Part shown: one piece after another, positions 29,968-40,229 of the stretch
Numbering within the stretch: the first letter of the stretch is position 1
Layout of the letters: the number at the start of each line of letters is the position of its first letter
Source: Gautieria morchelliformis
Taxonomy: Eukaryota; Basidiomycota; Agaricomycetes; Gomphales; Gomphaceae
Direction: 5' to 3'
NCBI GenBank assembly: GCA_015179125.1
Contig: WHVA01000234.1
Span: forward strand, 1 to 64,000
Length of the DNA: 64,000 nt
Translations under genes and position numbers: made by a program
Notes under the pieces: generated by a model
Seen by the model: only the letters and a program-made list of their open reading frames with translations
Databases searched by the model: none
What the model was told of the DNA's origin: nothing

Positions 29968-30299
29968 GGGTCCGGATTTGACTTCCTCCGTATCTGTCAT
30001 CTGGATCTCCACCTTAATGATTAGTGACTTGGGGCCAGGGGTGGCAGCAACAACATAGCACTTCGGGAGGCGTCTCTCCCAAGGGCGGATGCGGGATGGA
30101 TGGAGTGTCGGATTTGGTTTTTGTGTGACTTTATCCGGTGGGTCTGTATGAAGTGAGGGGTGTGGGGGCTTTTCATTCTCTACTTCAAGACAGGCAAACC
30201 GGTTATGTACAGGCAGCAAGGGCACACATCTCACCCGCTGCGCGTCACAAAATCCAACGCATCTTCCACTTCCGATGCACCATGTTCCACATTTTCGGA

Positions 30300-31406
30300 A
30301 ATTCCTTCCGCAGTGGGCACTCCGCTTATGTCTGCGAGTGCAAGGAACTCTGCAAGGAGCTCAAGCTTCTCCTCTGTGGTCATAAGCCGGATGTCAAAGG
30401 CTTGGGGGCACTCGCGGGCATAGTGGCCTGGTTGTCGGCATCAGAAGCAGGTGATGGTTGCGTGGCCTTTTCCACGCATGCCGTCAACATCCATCGGGGC
30501 AGGGCCACTCTTCGAGGGAGGGGGGCTAGGGTTCCTAATAGGAGCAGGCAGAACAACCGTCGGAAATATTTTCCGTGTGGGAATGAATGCACTTCCGGGT
30601 TTTGGCACGGGTGGAGTAGGACGAGCGGAACTGCGTGTCATGTTCCAGTTTGTCTCCACAAAGGCCTCGTTTGCTTCCCTGTTTCGGGACACCCTCCGCG
30701 CAGCTTGGTACCACCCTTCCGGGTCATTGAAATCTGGAGCTCCATCCCCAAGCAGCGCAACTTGGTTCTGGAGTGTTGGATCAAGCCCTCGTCGGAATTT
30801 GATGACGATCGTCTTGTCGTTGTCATACTCCGCAAGGTCGATGAGCTCCTGGAAGCGGTCAATGTAGTCATTGACTGGATCCTTGGCCTGGTACCAGCTG
30901 GTCCCCTCGAGCTTTGTAAGGGCTGTGAGCTGCTCATTTTTTGGGCAGAACTGGTCGGAAAATGTTTTCTCAAAGGCGTCCCAGTCCCGGAAGTAGTTCC
31001 CCTTGCCCTTTGCTTCATGTCGGATCACCTTGTTTGCAAAACGGGCTGTGCGATCCGACTTAAAAAAGGACAATGCCCAGTGAATCCGAGCCTGGTCATT
31101 CGGAAAGAGGTCTCCGACAATTGCGAAGTAGATGCTGCATGTGTTGAAGAATGCGCATCCCTTCTCCCGATCTCCATCAAAGTCCGCCGGAGTTGTGGGT
31201 TTGACCTTTGCCAACTTCGCGGACATCCTCTCTTCCGCCAGTTCCGCTTTTCCAAAATCCGGCTCATCCAGCATTGCATTTCCACCACCTTGTGGAATAT
31301 CTAACTTAGCCAAAATCGTTTGTAAGGCTGTTTCAATCGCGTCCATCTTCATCCGGTTCCGCATCAATTCCTCCTCCATATTCCAAAGGCGATCATCCGG
31401 ATCCAT
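30300..31406 (-). pseudogene. Ty3 family C copy 2 gag
   Basis: The start MDPDDRLWNMEEELMRNRMK corresponds to the copy-1 start at 23789. Unlike copy 1, the frame is continuous through the linker (PPSKSGPAPMDVDGMRG) into the zinc knuckle, showing that copy 1 carries the frameshift. Inside the knuckle, CFRC has become CF-stop-C at about 30440 (CGA to TGA). Confidence 0.88.
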
Positions 31407-31593
31407 GTCAGAAGGGGAAATATGGGACGGGATTTCCCGGGTCGGGAGCTCGACGTAAGAAGAGGGGCTGTCGTATACCGTGTGCGTGGAAGAGGTTGCA
31501 ATCTCTGAGTCGCTGTCTCCGATTCCGAATGCACCTATGGCGAATGCAATGCGCAGTACGACCGCCGGTCCTCTAGGGGAGAGACTTTGCTGC

Positions 31594-32065
31594 TGTAAGG
31601 GCAACCCTGGCTGGTTGTGGAGATCACACTACCACACAACTGACAAGAGGAAATCTGAAGTATGTATAAATGAACAGAGTATACAAGAGAGGGGATTCTC
31701 ACCTGACAAGGGGAAATCCAAAGAGAAAAGTCTAAGGACCCCCAATGTCAGCGAGCCCATATTATACTACGCTGCGCAGCCAGGGACAACACTTGGCACC
31801 CACCATCAACCCTGCATCCCCCTGACCTCCCTGACCCTTGATCGACCCTTGATGCCACCTATTATGCGAGTCACTTGATTTCCGACCCTGTTCCGGGAGT
31901 GGAAGTCAGAAATTGGAGTGGAACCGGCAAGGCGAACAGAACTGGTGGAAGTTCTCCCAGAAGCGGAATCATTTCCGAAAGCGGAGGCGGAGATGGAATC
32001 GGAACTGGAAGCGGAGTCGGAAATGGAGTCGGAACTGGGAATGGAAAACAGGGTGTCCCCTGACA
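31594..32065 (-). repeat. 5' LTR of Ty3 family C copy 2
   Basis: It has the same termini as the other family-C LTRs, 472 bp, minus orientation. The flank beyond 32065 (attgt) does not match the flank of copy 1 (cgaac), so the two copies do not share one simple duplication. Confidence 0.9.
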
Positions 32066-32380
32066 ATTGTGGTCATCGGCGGTGGAAAATCAGCCCAAGA
32101 GTCCGTCATTCAGATGCTGGCCTAACCATGGCAGGTGATTATTCTTTCACAACATCTCTACATACCTAGAAAACAAAGGCCAAAAGGTATCGATGGTCTT
32201 CAAGACTGCTGATGCCATCCTTGCAGTCACCAGTCCGCGCACAGATTTCATCTGGAAAAGCCGGTACGGTTGGTACCAATTCACTCACAGAGATTTTAGT
32301 TATCATATTCCATATGCCATGGTCGATTTTGCTCCCAAGCCAAGTAGTATGAAGCGTCTGGCATGCTGCATACGAGGGGA
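32066..32380 (+). pseudogene. Fragment of an FAD/NAD(P)-binding monooxygenase
   Basis: Immediately after the LTR the frame reads IVVIGGGKSAQESVIQMLA, a Rossmann fold of the kind in the NADP-binding half of flavin-dependent monooxygenases. After an apparent short intron ending acctag, the frame continues NKGQKVSMVFKTADAILAVT and DFIWKSRYGWYQF, again typical of fungal members. A TAA interrupts the first part. Only about 90 residues remain, inside the right arm of TE1. Confidence 0.6.
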
Positions 32381-32449
32381 CGTCATAGCGAAGTGCTCAC
32401 TCGAGACGCGTGCATAGCTTAATATGTGGAGACGGTATGGTTAAAAAGC

Positions 32450-32640
32450 TGCCATGGGTCGATGTGTGCGTTCGAGCATGGGAACAGCCATATCCACGTG
32501 CACTGTCTGCCGTAGGCACGTACGGTGCACATGCACCATCGCAGTATCCACGTACGGCTCATGTCCATCGTCCGCCGTATGCACGTACGGTGCACGGGAA
32601 CCACACGCACGAACGGTGAACGTGACAATCGTCAAGTCTA
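32450..32640. repeat. CGTACGGT/CACGTACGG repeat cluster in the TE1 right arm
   Basis: Words such as ccacgtacgg, gtgcacatgcacc and cgccgtatgcacg recur several times. The same cluster occurs in TE2 at 48840-49070. It is related in composition to the hAT-type element at 4300-4853. Confidence 0.75.
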
Positions 32641-32865
32641 CCGTCAGTCTGCCACCAAAGGGGCTCAGCCACTCCCAGGTCACCCTGTCGAGGAGTCTTT
32701 GGAGTTCCATAGATATCTAGCCGGTGAGTATTACTCTTGAGCATACTCCTCTGAGACAGCTGTCTTTGGGGTCTAAAGGTTCATGCCGACCCATCCGCTG
32801 ATAAATCGCGACCGACACAGTGGTGCGGCAGCTAAAAATGAAGCTGGTCAGTCCGGCTTTCCATA

Positions 32866-33600
32866 GACCCGAGGGGCGGGCGTAGGGAGCCAGGGCTCCG
32901 GCGATTACTCCACCCTGCCCATCCCCGCGGGCCCTTACCATCATCCGTCTTTCGCTGTGCCTGCCCTTGAACCCCTCCCTCCCTTTCCTTCATCTCCCCC
33001 GCACGTTTTCCACACTCGAACAAAATGTGCTCGTCCATGACACCGTTCTCGGCCAGGGCCATGGATACGGTTTACTTTTACACCACTACTGGTGGGAAAT
33101 GTTTTTGAAATGTTTAGCTGAGGATATTGAGACAGACTGGCCTATGGCTTACCAAGATCGCATGGTTAGCTCCAGCAAGGAAACCTCCACGAATCGATTT
33201 AGGCTTAAAAAACCTACAACGTTTCATTGAGGTTTGGCAGAACTCTCTGTGACATATGTCGTAACTCGTCAATAATATATTATCGCACAACATCTCGGTG
33301 ACCATACTTAAGCATTTCTGCAGCCTGAATATTCAGCTCTCATCGACAATACTAGCGGCTCTTCATGAGCCACTTCCCGCCGTATATAACCCTGTCCAAA
33401 TGTCTTAAAAATCTGCTCAATCTTGCCTGGTACATATCAACGTTGCCCATTCCAAACGTTTCATACTCGCTGCCCGTTAATTCCGCATACCCAGGCTGTC
33501 ATCACTCCACCTGATCCATATCAGCCTCGCCCCTTCCTTCCAACTCTTTCTATTCCTGCCTGTCCTATGATGATTGCACACCCTCTGCCATTCCTCGTCA
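32866..33600. other. Stretch between TE1 and the Rds1-like exons, no gene recognised
   Basis: ORFs of 60-87 codons on both strands have no motif. The region may include the last exon of the ferritin-like gene (minus strand, about 33530-33600: CAIIIGQAG), but this is uncertain. Confidence 0.3.
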
Positions 33601-33607
33601 TGGTTAG

Positions 33608-33799
33608 CTGAGGTTTTTATTTCAACACATGCATGACGTACAGTGGTGTCTGATGGCATGCCTGACCAGGAGAAGGTCAGGAGGGTACCAGCACTGGGTG
33701 TTCCGGTGTTGGTTAGGGTAAGGGCCGTTTTTGCTGTAGAAAAGGCGTTAAGTATGCTTGATAGATGTCATACAGTGCACTTACACGGGATACCAGTGT
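33608..33799 (-). pseudogene. Ferritin-like (Rds1-type) gene, 3' exons
   Basis: Joined to 41745-41950 across the Ty3 insertion, the minus strand reads FIYGCDTGIPS, then an intron (GTAAGT ... CTACAG, 33733-33786), then KTALTLTNTGTPSAGTLLTF and SWSGMPSDTT before another GT. The C-D-GIP block followed by LT-TN-GTP-GT-LTF is characteristic of the C-terminus of Rds1-like fungal ferritin-domain proteins (PF13668-type). The gene is cut by the family-A element at 33805. Confidence 0.7.
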
Positions 33800-33804
33800 C
33801 ACAA
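33800..33804. repeat. Target-site duplication CACAA (left) of Ty3 family A
   Basis: CACAA precedes the LTR start at 33805 and recurs at 41745-41749 right after the other LTR. Confidence 0.95.
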
Positions 33805-34019
33805 TGTAAAGGATGTCGATCTTAAGACCTTGTATCACAAGGGCACAACAGAACTTGACCAATGAGTGGTATTCTGAATGCTACGTAGTGACATGTAAGA
33901 GTAAGATGCGATGGGGGCCGCTGGCCGGTTCCCACGCATAAACTATACAGTGGGTCCCTAAGGGGCCCACTGGGATTATGTAATAACTAATGTACATGTA
34001 GATACACAGGTTATTTACA
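33805..34019 (-). repeat. Family A 3' LTR
   Basis: In plus-strand view TGTAAAGGATG ... GGTTATTTACA, 215 bp, with perfect TGTAAA/TTTACA terminal inverted repeats. Confidence 0.97.
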
Positions 34020-34030
34020 CCCTCCCCCTC
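34020..34030 (-). promoter_or_regulatory. Family A polypurine tract
   Basis: On the minus strand, gagggggaggg abuts the TG of the 3' LTR. Confidence 0.8.
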
Positions 34031-34055
34031 TATAGATAACTATAGGGGTTAACTA

Positions 34056-35951
34056 CTACTCATAGAGGTCGTCCATGAGGGCGTCCTCTAGAGTGGCCGA
34101 TACGACGACGACGACGTTGTACGGGGCCAGAGGAGCACGTGACTCCTCCGGGGGCATCTCTGCGCCGTCGGTGGTGATTGGGTGAGGCTGGTCAGCCTCA
34201 CCACTGGTGGCGGTCTCCGCTTGGGCGCTGGGGCCCGTGTCCTCGCGGAGCATAGCCTCGACGGCCGGGTCCTCCGTTTGAGGAGGGGGCCGGAAGCGCG
34301 CCAGCTCTCGGTCGAGCTGAGCGTGAGTGAGGGGTCGTGGCACCGCGGCCCTCACATGACTGGTCTCGATGACCTTTTGTTGGCCTTCACGGGCGGCGGC
34401 GCTGAATGCCGCACTGAACGTAATGTTCAATGCGCGCCGCTCGCTCGCGAGTGACCCCCGCGTAGCAGGCCAGCCATCTCCCGATCTCCGCGAGTGGGAT
34501 GTCGGGGCTGGCTCGGCCCTCCACAGGGAATGGGCCCGTGATCGAGAGCCGCAGGGTGGTGCCCTGAGGTGTGAGCACTTCCCTGGCGTCGATGAGGCTC
34601 GACCATTGGTCAGTCGAACCGAAGAGGTCGAGTAGCCTCGCCCTGAGTGGTGATGCGACCCCTTTGACCCGGGGCGCAAGGGCCTTCAACCACATCCAGA
34701 CGTCCATGTCGTCTAGGTTGAAGGTGCCATCCGCGTTGTCACGGATGGCGGAGGGGATTCCTTCGGGGTTGTGTATCCAACCCTTCAGGATGGCCGCGAT
34801 ATCATGCGGGGTACCACCTGCTATCACGAGACAATCCCTTTTGGGATTGCGAGCGCGTTGTTCGCGCTCAATGCGTTTGAATACGCCGATCATCTCGCGC
34901 GTATGCGTGATCTGCGGCGTTTCCTTTGCCTGCGCTATGAGTTCGACGAAGCGGGGTTCGTCGAGCGGGCAGACATCGTACCATTGGGTACGACGTTGTT
35001 GGGCCTTTCCCACCGGTCGTGGTAGGAGGCCCGTCTCGGAGATCGGTGGATCTCCGAGTGGGATGAGCCTTCCCTCCCCCGGGTAGGGAGGATGGACTGA
35101 CTCAACTGTCCCCACCGGCGGAGGTAGGGCCACGCCAGGCCCGATGTACTGGGCCTCGACCTGCGCTATCCGCCGCTGAAGGGCGGGGTCGTGGATGGTG
35201 TGCGACGATGACGCCGCAAGGTAAGCGCTGATTGCGCTTTCCTTCGCCATAGCTAGCCCATTGGCAGTGTGGAGGGAGCCGCGCAATTTCTTGCGCTTTT
35301 TCTTTGGCTGCTCTGCCAGCTGCTGTGCCCGTTCAGGGTCGTACGTCTTCCAGACAGACGAGTCAGACTCCCATCCATCTAGGACGCCGTACGCAGAGTC
35401 GGAAGGTGCTGCCCTTCCGTTGTTGTCGTGGTCGGCGTTGGCGCCGACAATCGGGACGCAAACCCCGATGTTGCGCGCGCCAGCAACAGTGCCGTCGCAC
35501 GAGGTGAAGACGGTCCGGCCACTGGGTCTGTGGCTGGGTCATGTCGCGGCCTTTTTGAGGCAGCGTGAACCAGGGTAACCTGGAGCTGGGCAGCACTCAG
35601 CTGCTGCTCCAGCTCCTTGATCCTGGCGCGCTTGGTTACGAGCGCGTCGTCGCGGTCCTCGACCGCGCGTTCTAGCTCCTTGACCTCCTTTTTGAGGTCA
35701 TGGACGTCCCAGAGGGGCTCCTCCCGTGCGTCACGCGCGATGCCCCTTGGGAGCCACCCCCACGCAGCATCGACGGCGTCGCCGATGTCCTCATCCCGCA
35801 ATTTGACCTTGCGGGTGCTGGTCGCGGCCCTAAGGTGCACGGCGTAGTCCGCGCACGTCGCGCAATCGTCCGGGTGGACGATGGCGAGGGTGTCCTCCCA
35901 TCCCACGATCGTCCAGTGCTCCTGGTCTACCGGAGCACGGAGAATGTCCAC
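34056..35951 (-). pseudogene. Extra ORF (ORF3) of Ty3 family A, about 630 aa in three frames
   Basis: It starts at the ATG at 35951 (MDILRAPVDQEHWTIVGWED) and ends 36 bp before the LTR with MDDLYE. Parts in order: a Cys-pair segment HPDDCATCADYAVH, a strong coiled coil (DLKKEVKELERAVEDRDD to LEQQLSAAQLQ), a Pro/Ser/Thr-rich linker, a middle region with WYDVCPLDEPRFVEL and MIGVFKRIEREQRARNP, then DDMDVWMWLKALAPRV and SPLRARLLDLFGSTDQWSSL, and an acidic Pro-rich tail. Frame changes occur near 35380 and near 34400; copy 1 (1536-4080) has the same order of parts. No membrane helix or signal peptide is seen. The function is unknown; its position is that of env in retroviruses. Confidence 0.7.
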
Positions 35952-36152
35952 GGCCCCTTGTCTCGGGGCCGTTGTTCACGCTGTGGACGTTGACGGGTCA
36001 ACGTCCATCCCATCTTTGGGGGGCATCATCTTCATGGGTAGATGATGGTGGTGGTTGCTTCCAAGAAGCGATGTGCCCTCGGAAAGATCCGAGGTGAAAA
36101 TTTAACCGCACCGTGACCGGCGCTTCACGTGGCCTGTACGTGACAGACGCGT

Positions 36153-36600
36153 CTAGCGACGTCTGGGGAGGTCGCGTGGCTTGCCCACCCCCCGAAGCTC
36201 TAGGTAGTTATCCAGGGCTTCAAGGTCCTTGCAGGACGACACGGGTTCCCATGTCACGTCGCCTAGGGTCCAGCGGACCTGGAATTCCAGGTCCGTCGAG
36301 TTTATCCATCGATGTGCGATAATCTCATCGACGAGCCACTCCTCGTCATCGTTTGCTCCAAAGTCATAAAATGACTTGGCCTCGCGACGAGGGAACAATT
36401 CGTCGTTGTTAGCCTCGTATCGCCGTACGAGGCTGGAATGGAAGACCGGTGAAATGCGACGGCTTTTCAGTTCGTCGGGAAGATCAAGGGTCACCGTCGA
36501 CGCGTCATTGTGAGCCTCGATGACGCGGTACGGTCCGATGTACCGCGGGCTAGTTTTCTGGCTCTTCCTTTCGGGAGAGTTAGGTTTTGTGTCGAGAGGT
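36153..36600 (-). pseudogene. Family A integrase tail and chromodomain
   Basis: The frame reads VTLDLPDELKSRRISPVFHS (an integrase GPY/F-like end), then EEWLVDEIIAHRWINSTDLE and FQVRWTLGDVTWEP, the aromatic cage region of a chromodomain. It is in a different frame from the integrase core, through a small deletion near 36785 and another shift near 36590. Confidence 0.85.
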
Positions 36601-37480
36601 AGACGCGGTCGTTGGCTGCGTACCTGTCGCTCTCCATACGTTTTTATTTGTGTAAAACGTTTGTGTCACTCGATGCTCTATGATTGCATCGTGTGCCACC
36701 ATCAGGTTCCATTTTGCCTGATGTGCGAACCGGGCCACCCCTTTGAACGGGGTGTCCGCGGCTATGGGGAGGTCTATCCGCGGCATATGGCGTGGTTCAG
36801 CTCGAAAGGTGCGAACCCTGTGGTCGCACTGACGTTGCTGTTGAGGGCGACCTCAACCATTGGGCATTTTACTGCCCAATCCTTCTGATCGTCCCTGACG
36901 ACCGCGCGCAATATCTGGTCGATCGAGCGGTTTGCCCGCTCAGTTGCTCCATCCGTTTGTGGATGGAAGGCAGTTGACATGAGGAGCTTAGTCCCCATGA
37001 GCCGCTGGAGTTCACGCCAGAAGATCGACGTGAACTTTGAGTCTCTGTCCGAGACGATAGAGTCGGGAACTCCGTGTAGTTGGATGACCTCCTTCAGAAA
37101 CAGCCAGGCTACTCCCTTGGCTGACACGCTCGTCGTGGTTGGTACGAGGTGTACGAGCGACGTTAGTCGGTCGATGACTACCATCAGGTAGTCATAGTCG
37201 TTGGATTTGGGCAAGGGCCCCACGAAGTCGATGCCAATCGACTGCCACGGCCTATCCGGAATGGGTAGGCTGTGTAGTAGGCCTTTGGGCCGTTGTGGCC
37301 CGGTTTTCGTCATCTGACACCTCGCGCACGATGTGCAGAACACTTCTATGTCTGGGTTCATGCCCGGCCACCAATATGCTCTTCGAACGTAGTTCGAAGT
37401 CTTCAGATGGCCGTAGTGGCCGACTATCTGATGTGCCCGATCGATGATAATTTCGATCAGTCTCCTTCCCCCTTGGAGAA
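36580..37480 (-). pseudogene. Family A integrase
   Basis: The HHCC zinc region reads HQIVGHYGHLKTSNYVRRAY, WWPGMNPDIEVF, CTSCARCQMTK. The catalytic triad follows in IGIDFVGPLPKSNDYDYLMV (first Asp), DSIVSDRDSKFTSIFW (second Asp) and TDGATERANRSIDQ (Glu). The core ends FELNHAICRG-stop because one or two bases are missing relative to copy 1 (LNHGYMPRIDLP). Confidence 0.92.
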
Positions 37481-37634
37481 CAGAGCGGGGGACGGCAATG
37501 ACGTCTCTCCTGAGCTGGTTCTTAGTCCAGATCAGCCCGTCCCGATTCCGAATCTCAGGTGCGGTCTGGGTGCGCCATGATCTTTGTGAACATGGTGTCC
37601 CTATGGTACGCGTCTCGTAGGACCTTGGACAGGT

Positions 37635-39419
37635 CTACGCCTTGCTCGACGATCCGGCGCAGGGGTGCGCCTCATTCCCTGCGGCGATGGCTCTGATGTC
37701 ATCGTCGTTGTCGCTAGACGCGGCGACGTTCGCGGGCTCTGGTGAGCCCTCGTTTAATGCGGCGGCTTCCGTTACTCTCGTCTCTGTCTTCTCAGCGAGG
37801 CGTTTAGATCGTCTTGTTGCCACTGTTCGCAGCTCGACATACCGGTCGGTGGGCAATAACTCACCGTCCGGATCTAAACGCACATCCCGTTCACGAAGAC
37901 GTGGTCCGGGTGATTGTCATCACTCATGTCGCTCTCGTAGTAGCGGGACAGGCAGTCCGCTACCTTGTTCTCTACACCATCAACATGAACGGTGTTGAAA
38001 TTGAACCGGGAGAGAAACTCCCACCATCTGACCTGTGGTCAGATAGGCTCTTTTGGGGCTCGAAGTACTCGAGTCCCTTGTGGTCTGTGACGAGGGTGAA
38101 CCTTCGCCCCAGCAGTTTGTCCTCCCATTTCATGAGAGCCTCGAGCACCGTGATAGTCTCGTGCTCGTGAGTCCGGTAGTGTTGCTGGGCAACGCTGAAC
38201 TTCTTTGACAAGAAGCCGGCTGGTCGACCAGTTTTCCAGTCAGGACCTTGGCCGTAGACCGCACCCACGCCGGCTTTCGATCCGTCGGTGATCACCCAGA
38301 TCGGCTCTGGGCACCTTGCGTCTACTGGACGCAGGATCGGGGCCTTACAGGCCAACACTTTAATGCTTTGCCAGCATTTGTCGAGCAGTGGCGTCCATTT
38401 GAATGGACGGTTATTACGCGCACAGCCCGATAGCGGGGTGGTATATGCGCTAACATCCGGCATGTAGTGTGCCAGATACTGTACGAGCCCGAGGAAACGC
38501 TGGACGTCGTTGAACGTCCGTGGCCTGCGCCACTCGCGGATGCATTGCATCTTGTCCTCGTCGGCGTGTACCCCTCGGCCATCGATTATATGGCCAAGGC
38601 ACTCCATTCGGATGAAGTAGAGGTCTACCTTTTTCTTGCTCAGAAAGAGGTGGTTCTTCCTCAGTCTGTCAAAGATGATGTAGAGGTGTTCTTCATGCTC
38701 TTGTATTGAGAGCGAGAATATGAAGATGTCGTCCATGTATACATGGACGAAGCGACCTATACAGTCGCGGAAAATGGCTGTCATCAGCCGTTGGAATGTT
38801 GACAGGGCGTTACAGTCCCCCATCTGTATCACCTGGCTCCTGAAGGTGCCGAGGATCGTGGCAAAGGCTGTCTTTGCTACATGATCCGGATGGATCCGGA
38901 TCTGCTCGTATGCTTCTGACATATCGAGTTTAGTTCGATATCGGCCGCGAGCCATGTCGCTGCGTATGATATCCTGATCCGGGAAGGGTGTGACGTCCTT
39001 CACCGTGTTCTCGTTCTGCTGGCGCAGATTCTCAATGTACCGTTCTTCTTCGGCACACACAGCATGGGCACTGCCTGCTGCGCTACTGCTGGAATCCACC
39101 ACTTTGCAGTGGTGTATCGTTCTATCTTTGCTGACAGTTCCTCTCGGAAGTGTTTGGAGCATTTCGGTAGTCGATACCGCATGTGCTTGTTGGGATCGAT
39201 GAGGTTGATCTCATGGTTGATCTCCCGCAGTGGCGGGAGTTCTAATGGAATTCCACTGACTAGGTCAGTGATTCTTTCCATCCATTCCTCACGGAGGCGA
39301 GGAAGGTCATCATCCGTGAGGATGATGGTAATGGTTGGCTTAGAAGCCATTAGGCGCTGTTGGCGTCTATTAGGTCCCGCGGCGCGCGGGCCCGCTTTCT
39401 TCTTTCCCATCGCTTTCAC
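37635..39419 (-). pseudogene. Family A reverse transcriptase and RNase H
   Basis: The frame opens with KKKAGPRAAGPNRRQQRLMA, then YRLPKCSKHFREELSAKIER and PMLCVPKKNGTLRI, where a frameshift (about 39040) leads to NLRQQNENTVKDVTPFPDQD. RT motifs: RTKLDMSEAYEQIRI, STFQRLMTAIFRDCIGRFVH, VYMDDIFIFS (YMDD). RNase H: WVITDGSKAGVGAVYGQ, FSVAQQHYRTHEHETITVLE and LVTDHKGLEYF. A second frameshift lies near 38040. The connection to integrase (37635-37883) is an acidic, Ala-rich tether. Confidence 0.92.
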
Positions 39420-39497
39420 CGTTAGGTGAGAGCGTCTCTCCCTACGACTGTAGGGTGAGTTCGAGGACGAGTCGTCCCACGACTCGTCCTCCTGGCT

Positions 39498-40124
39498 TCA
39501 ATGAGCCAGGTTTGGCGTCAGCGCTTGGGTGATCCTGCTCACCCGTGGCCTTTCGTCCTCGTTCTTCGATTCGTCGTCGTTGAATGAGACCTTGCCCGTG
39601 GGGATCACTTCATTTCCCTTGCGGATCGTCCCTGGGCTCGAGAAGTCCAGGGGTATGCCGAATCTCCTTAGGAACAGTGTCCCTAAGATCGCGTCGTAAT
39701 ATTCGACGTTTGCTATGTCGAAGTATTCGTCGTATGTCCCATGACCAAACTTGATGGTCGTGTTCGTTCCATAGTTGATCGTGGACCGGCTGCCTATGCA
39801 GGCTAGCTGCAGCACGATTGGTTGCTCCAGGGAGAATGTCCTCATCCCTGTAGCTCGCGTGAATTCGGGGGATAGCAGTACCCCTTCGCTGCCGCTATCT
39901 AATAGGCAGTGGGCTTTTACACCATTTATTTCCCAGTACCCCGATAGGGTACGGTTCTCACTACGCGGACGCGTTGGCCGCGTTCTGTGTTTGCTTCGGT
40001 GGTGATACACCGGCTCGGCCGCCTTGTCTGGCGTGACCGATGTGCGAGCCACCATGACTTTCGTGGTGGTTTCGTCTTCCAACGCGAATCTGATCGCGCT
40101 GGACCTGTAGGTGGTGTCCTCCAC
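39498..40124 (-). pseudogene. Family A aspartic protease
   Basis: The active site is HCLLDSGSEGVLLSPEF (DSG), followed by SLEQPIVLQLACIGSRSTIN and YYDAILGTLFLRRFGIPLDF, the conserved second half of a retropepsin (ILG-D/T-FL). The domain is preceded by RTLSGYWEINGVKA. The frame stops at 39498, before RT, so a frameshift or readthrough would be needed to make pol. Confidence 0.88.
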
Positions 40125-40229
40125 CTCTTCGTCCCATTCATAGTACTGGGACGGCTCAGGGTCCCACTCTTCGGCGGGCGTGTCTCCATTATCCGGAGTG
40201 TCGTTGGGTTGGGGATCTCCCTCCCCCTC

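Larger units (their letters stand above)
26900..32065 (-). mobile_element. Ty3 family C copy 2 (inverted; 5' LTR to mid RT)
   Basis: Read from 32065 leftward: 5' LTR (31594-32065), gag (30300-31406), protease split by insertions (29480-30000 and 27463-27920), and RT up to GFNNIRIWD at 26900. It meets copy 1 tail to tail. Two later insertions lie inside: a CAGT-ended element (27943-29476) and a family-B solo LTR (29509-29967). Confidence 0.85.
17346..32863. mobile_element. TA-flanked TIR DNA transposon TE1, with copia and Ty3 insertions
   Basis: The ends are inverted repeats of about 110 bp starting TGGAAAGCCGGACTGACCAGC. The dinucleotide TA lies outside each end (17344-17345 and 32864-32865). 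The same termini bound TE2 (46657-49337) and TE3 (58464-61046). The left arm also carries cgctaagtgaa, ttataagccatcacaaaaa and aaactgtac words that recur inverted in the opposite arm. Without the copia (17890-23033) and Ty3 (23124-32065) insertions it would be a short element. No transposase is visible; TA duplication is compatible with Tc1/mariner-like elements, but the superfamily is not established. Confidence 0.7.

Noticed and set aside
30138-31304. Long plus-strand ORF of 388 codons
   Set aside because: It is the antisense shadow of the minus-strand family-C gag; the same shadow occurs at 23891-25056.
23124-32065. One complete family-C element with two LTRs
   Set aside because: The two LTRs are in opposite orientation and the internal regions are inverted relative to each other, so they are the 5' LTRs of two truncated copies.
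32866-33062. Continuation of the hAT transposase on the right side of TE1
   Set aside because: The minus-strand ORF there (Arg/Gly/Glu-rich) shows no BED finger or hAT catalytic motif.
34056-35951. ORF3 of family A as a retroviral-type envelope
   Set aside because: Its position fits, but there is no signal peptide, furin-like site, fusion segment or transmembrane helix.
37972-39162. A separate start codon for family-A RT at 39162
   Set aside because: The first ~35 residues of that ORF are out of frame with the true polyprotein; the homologous frame continues from 39419 through a frameshift.
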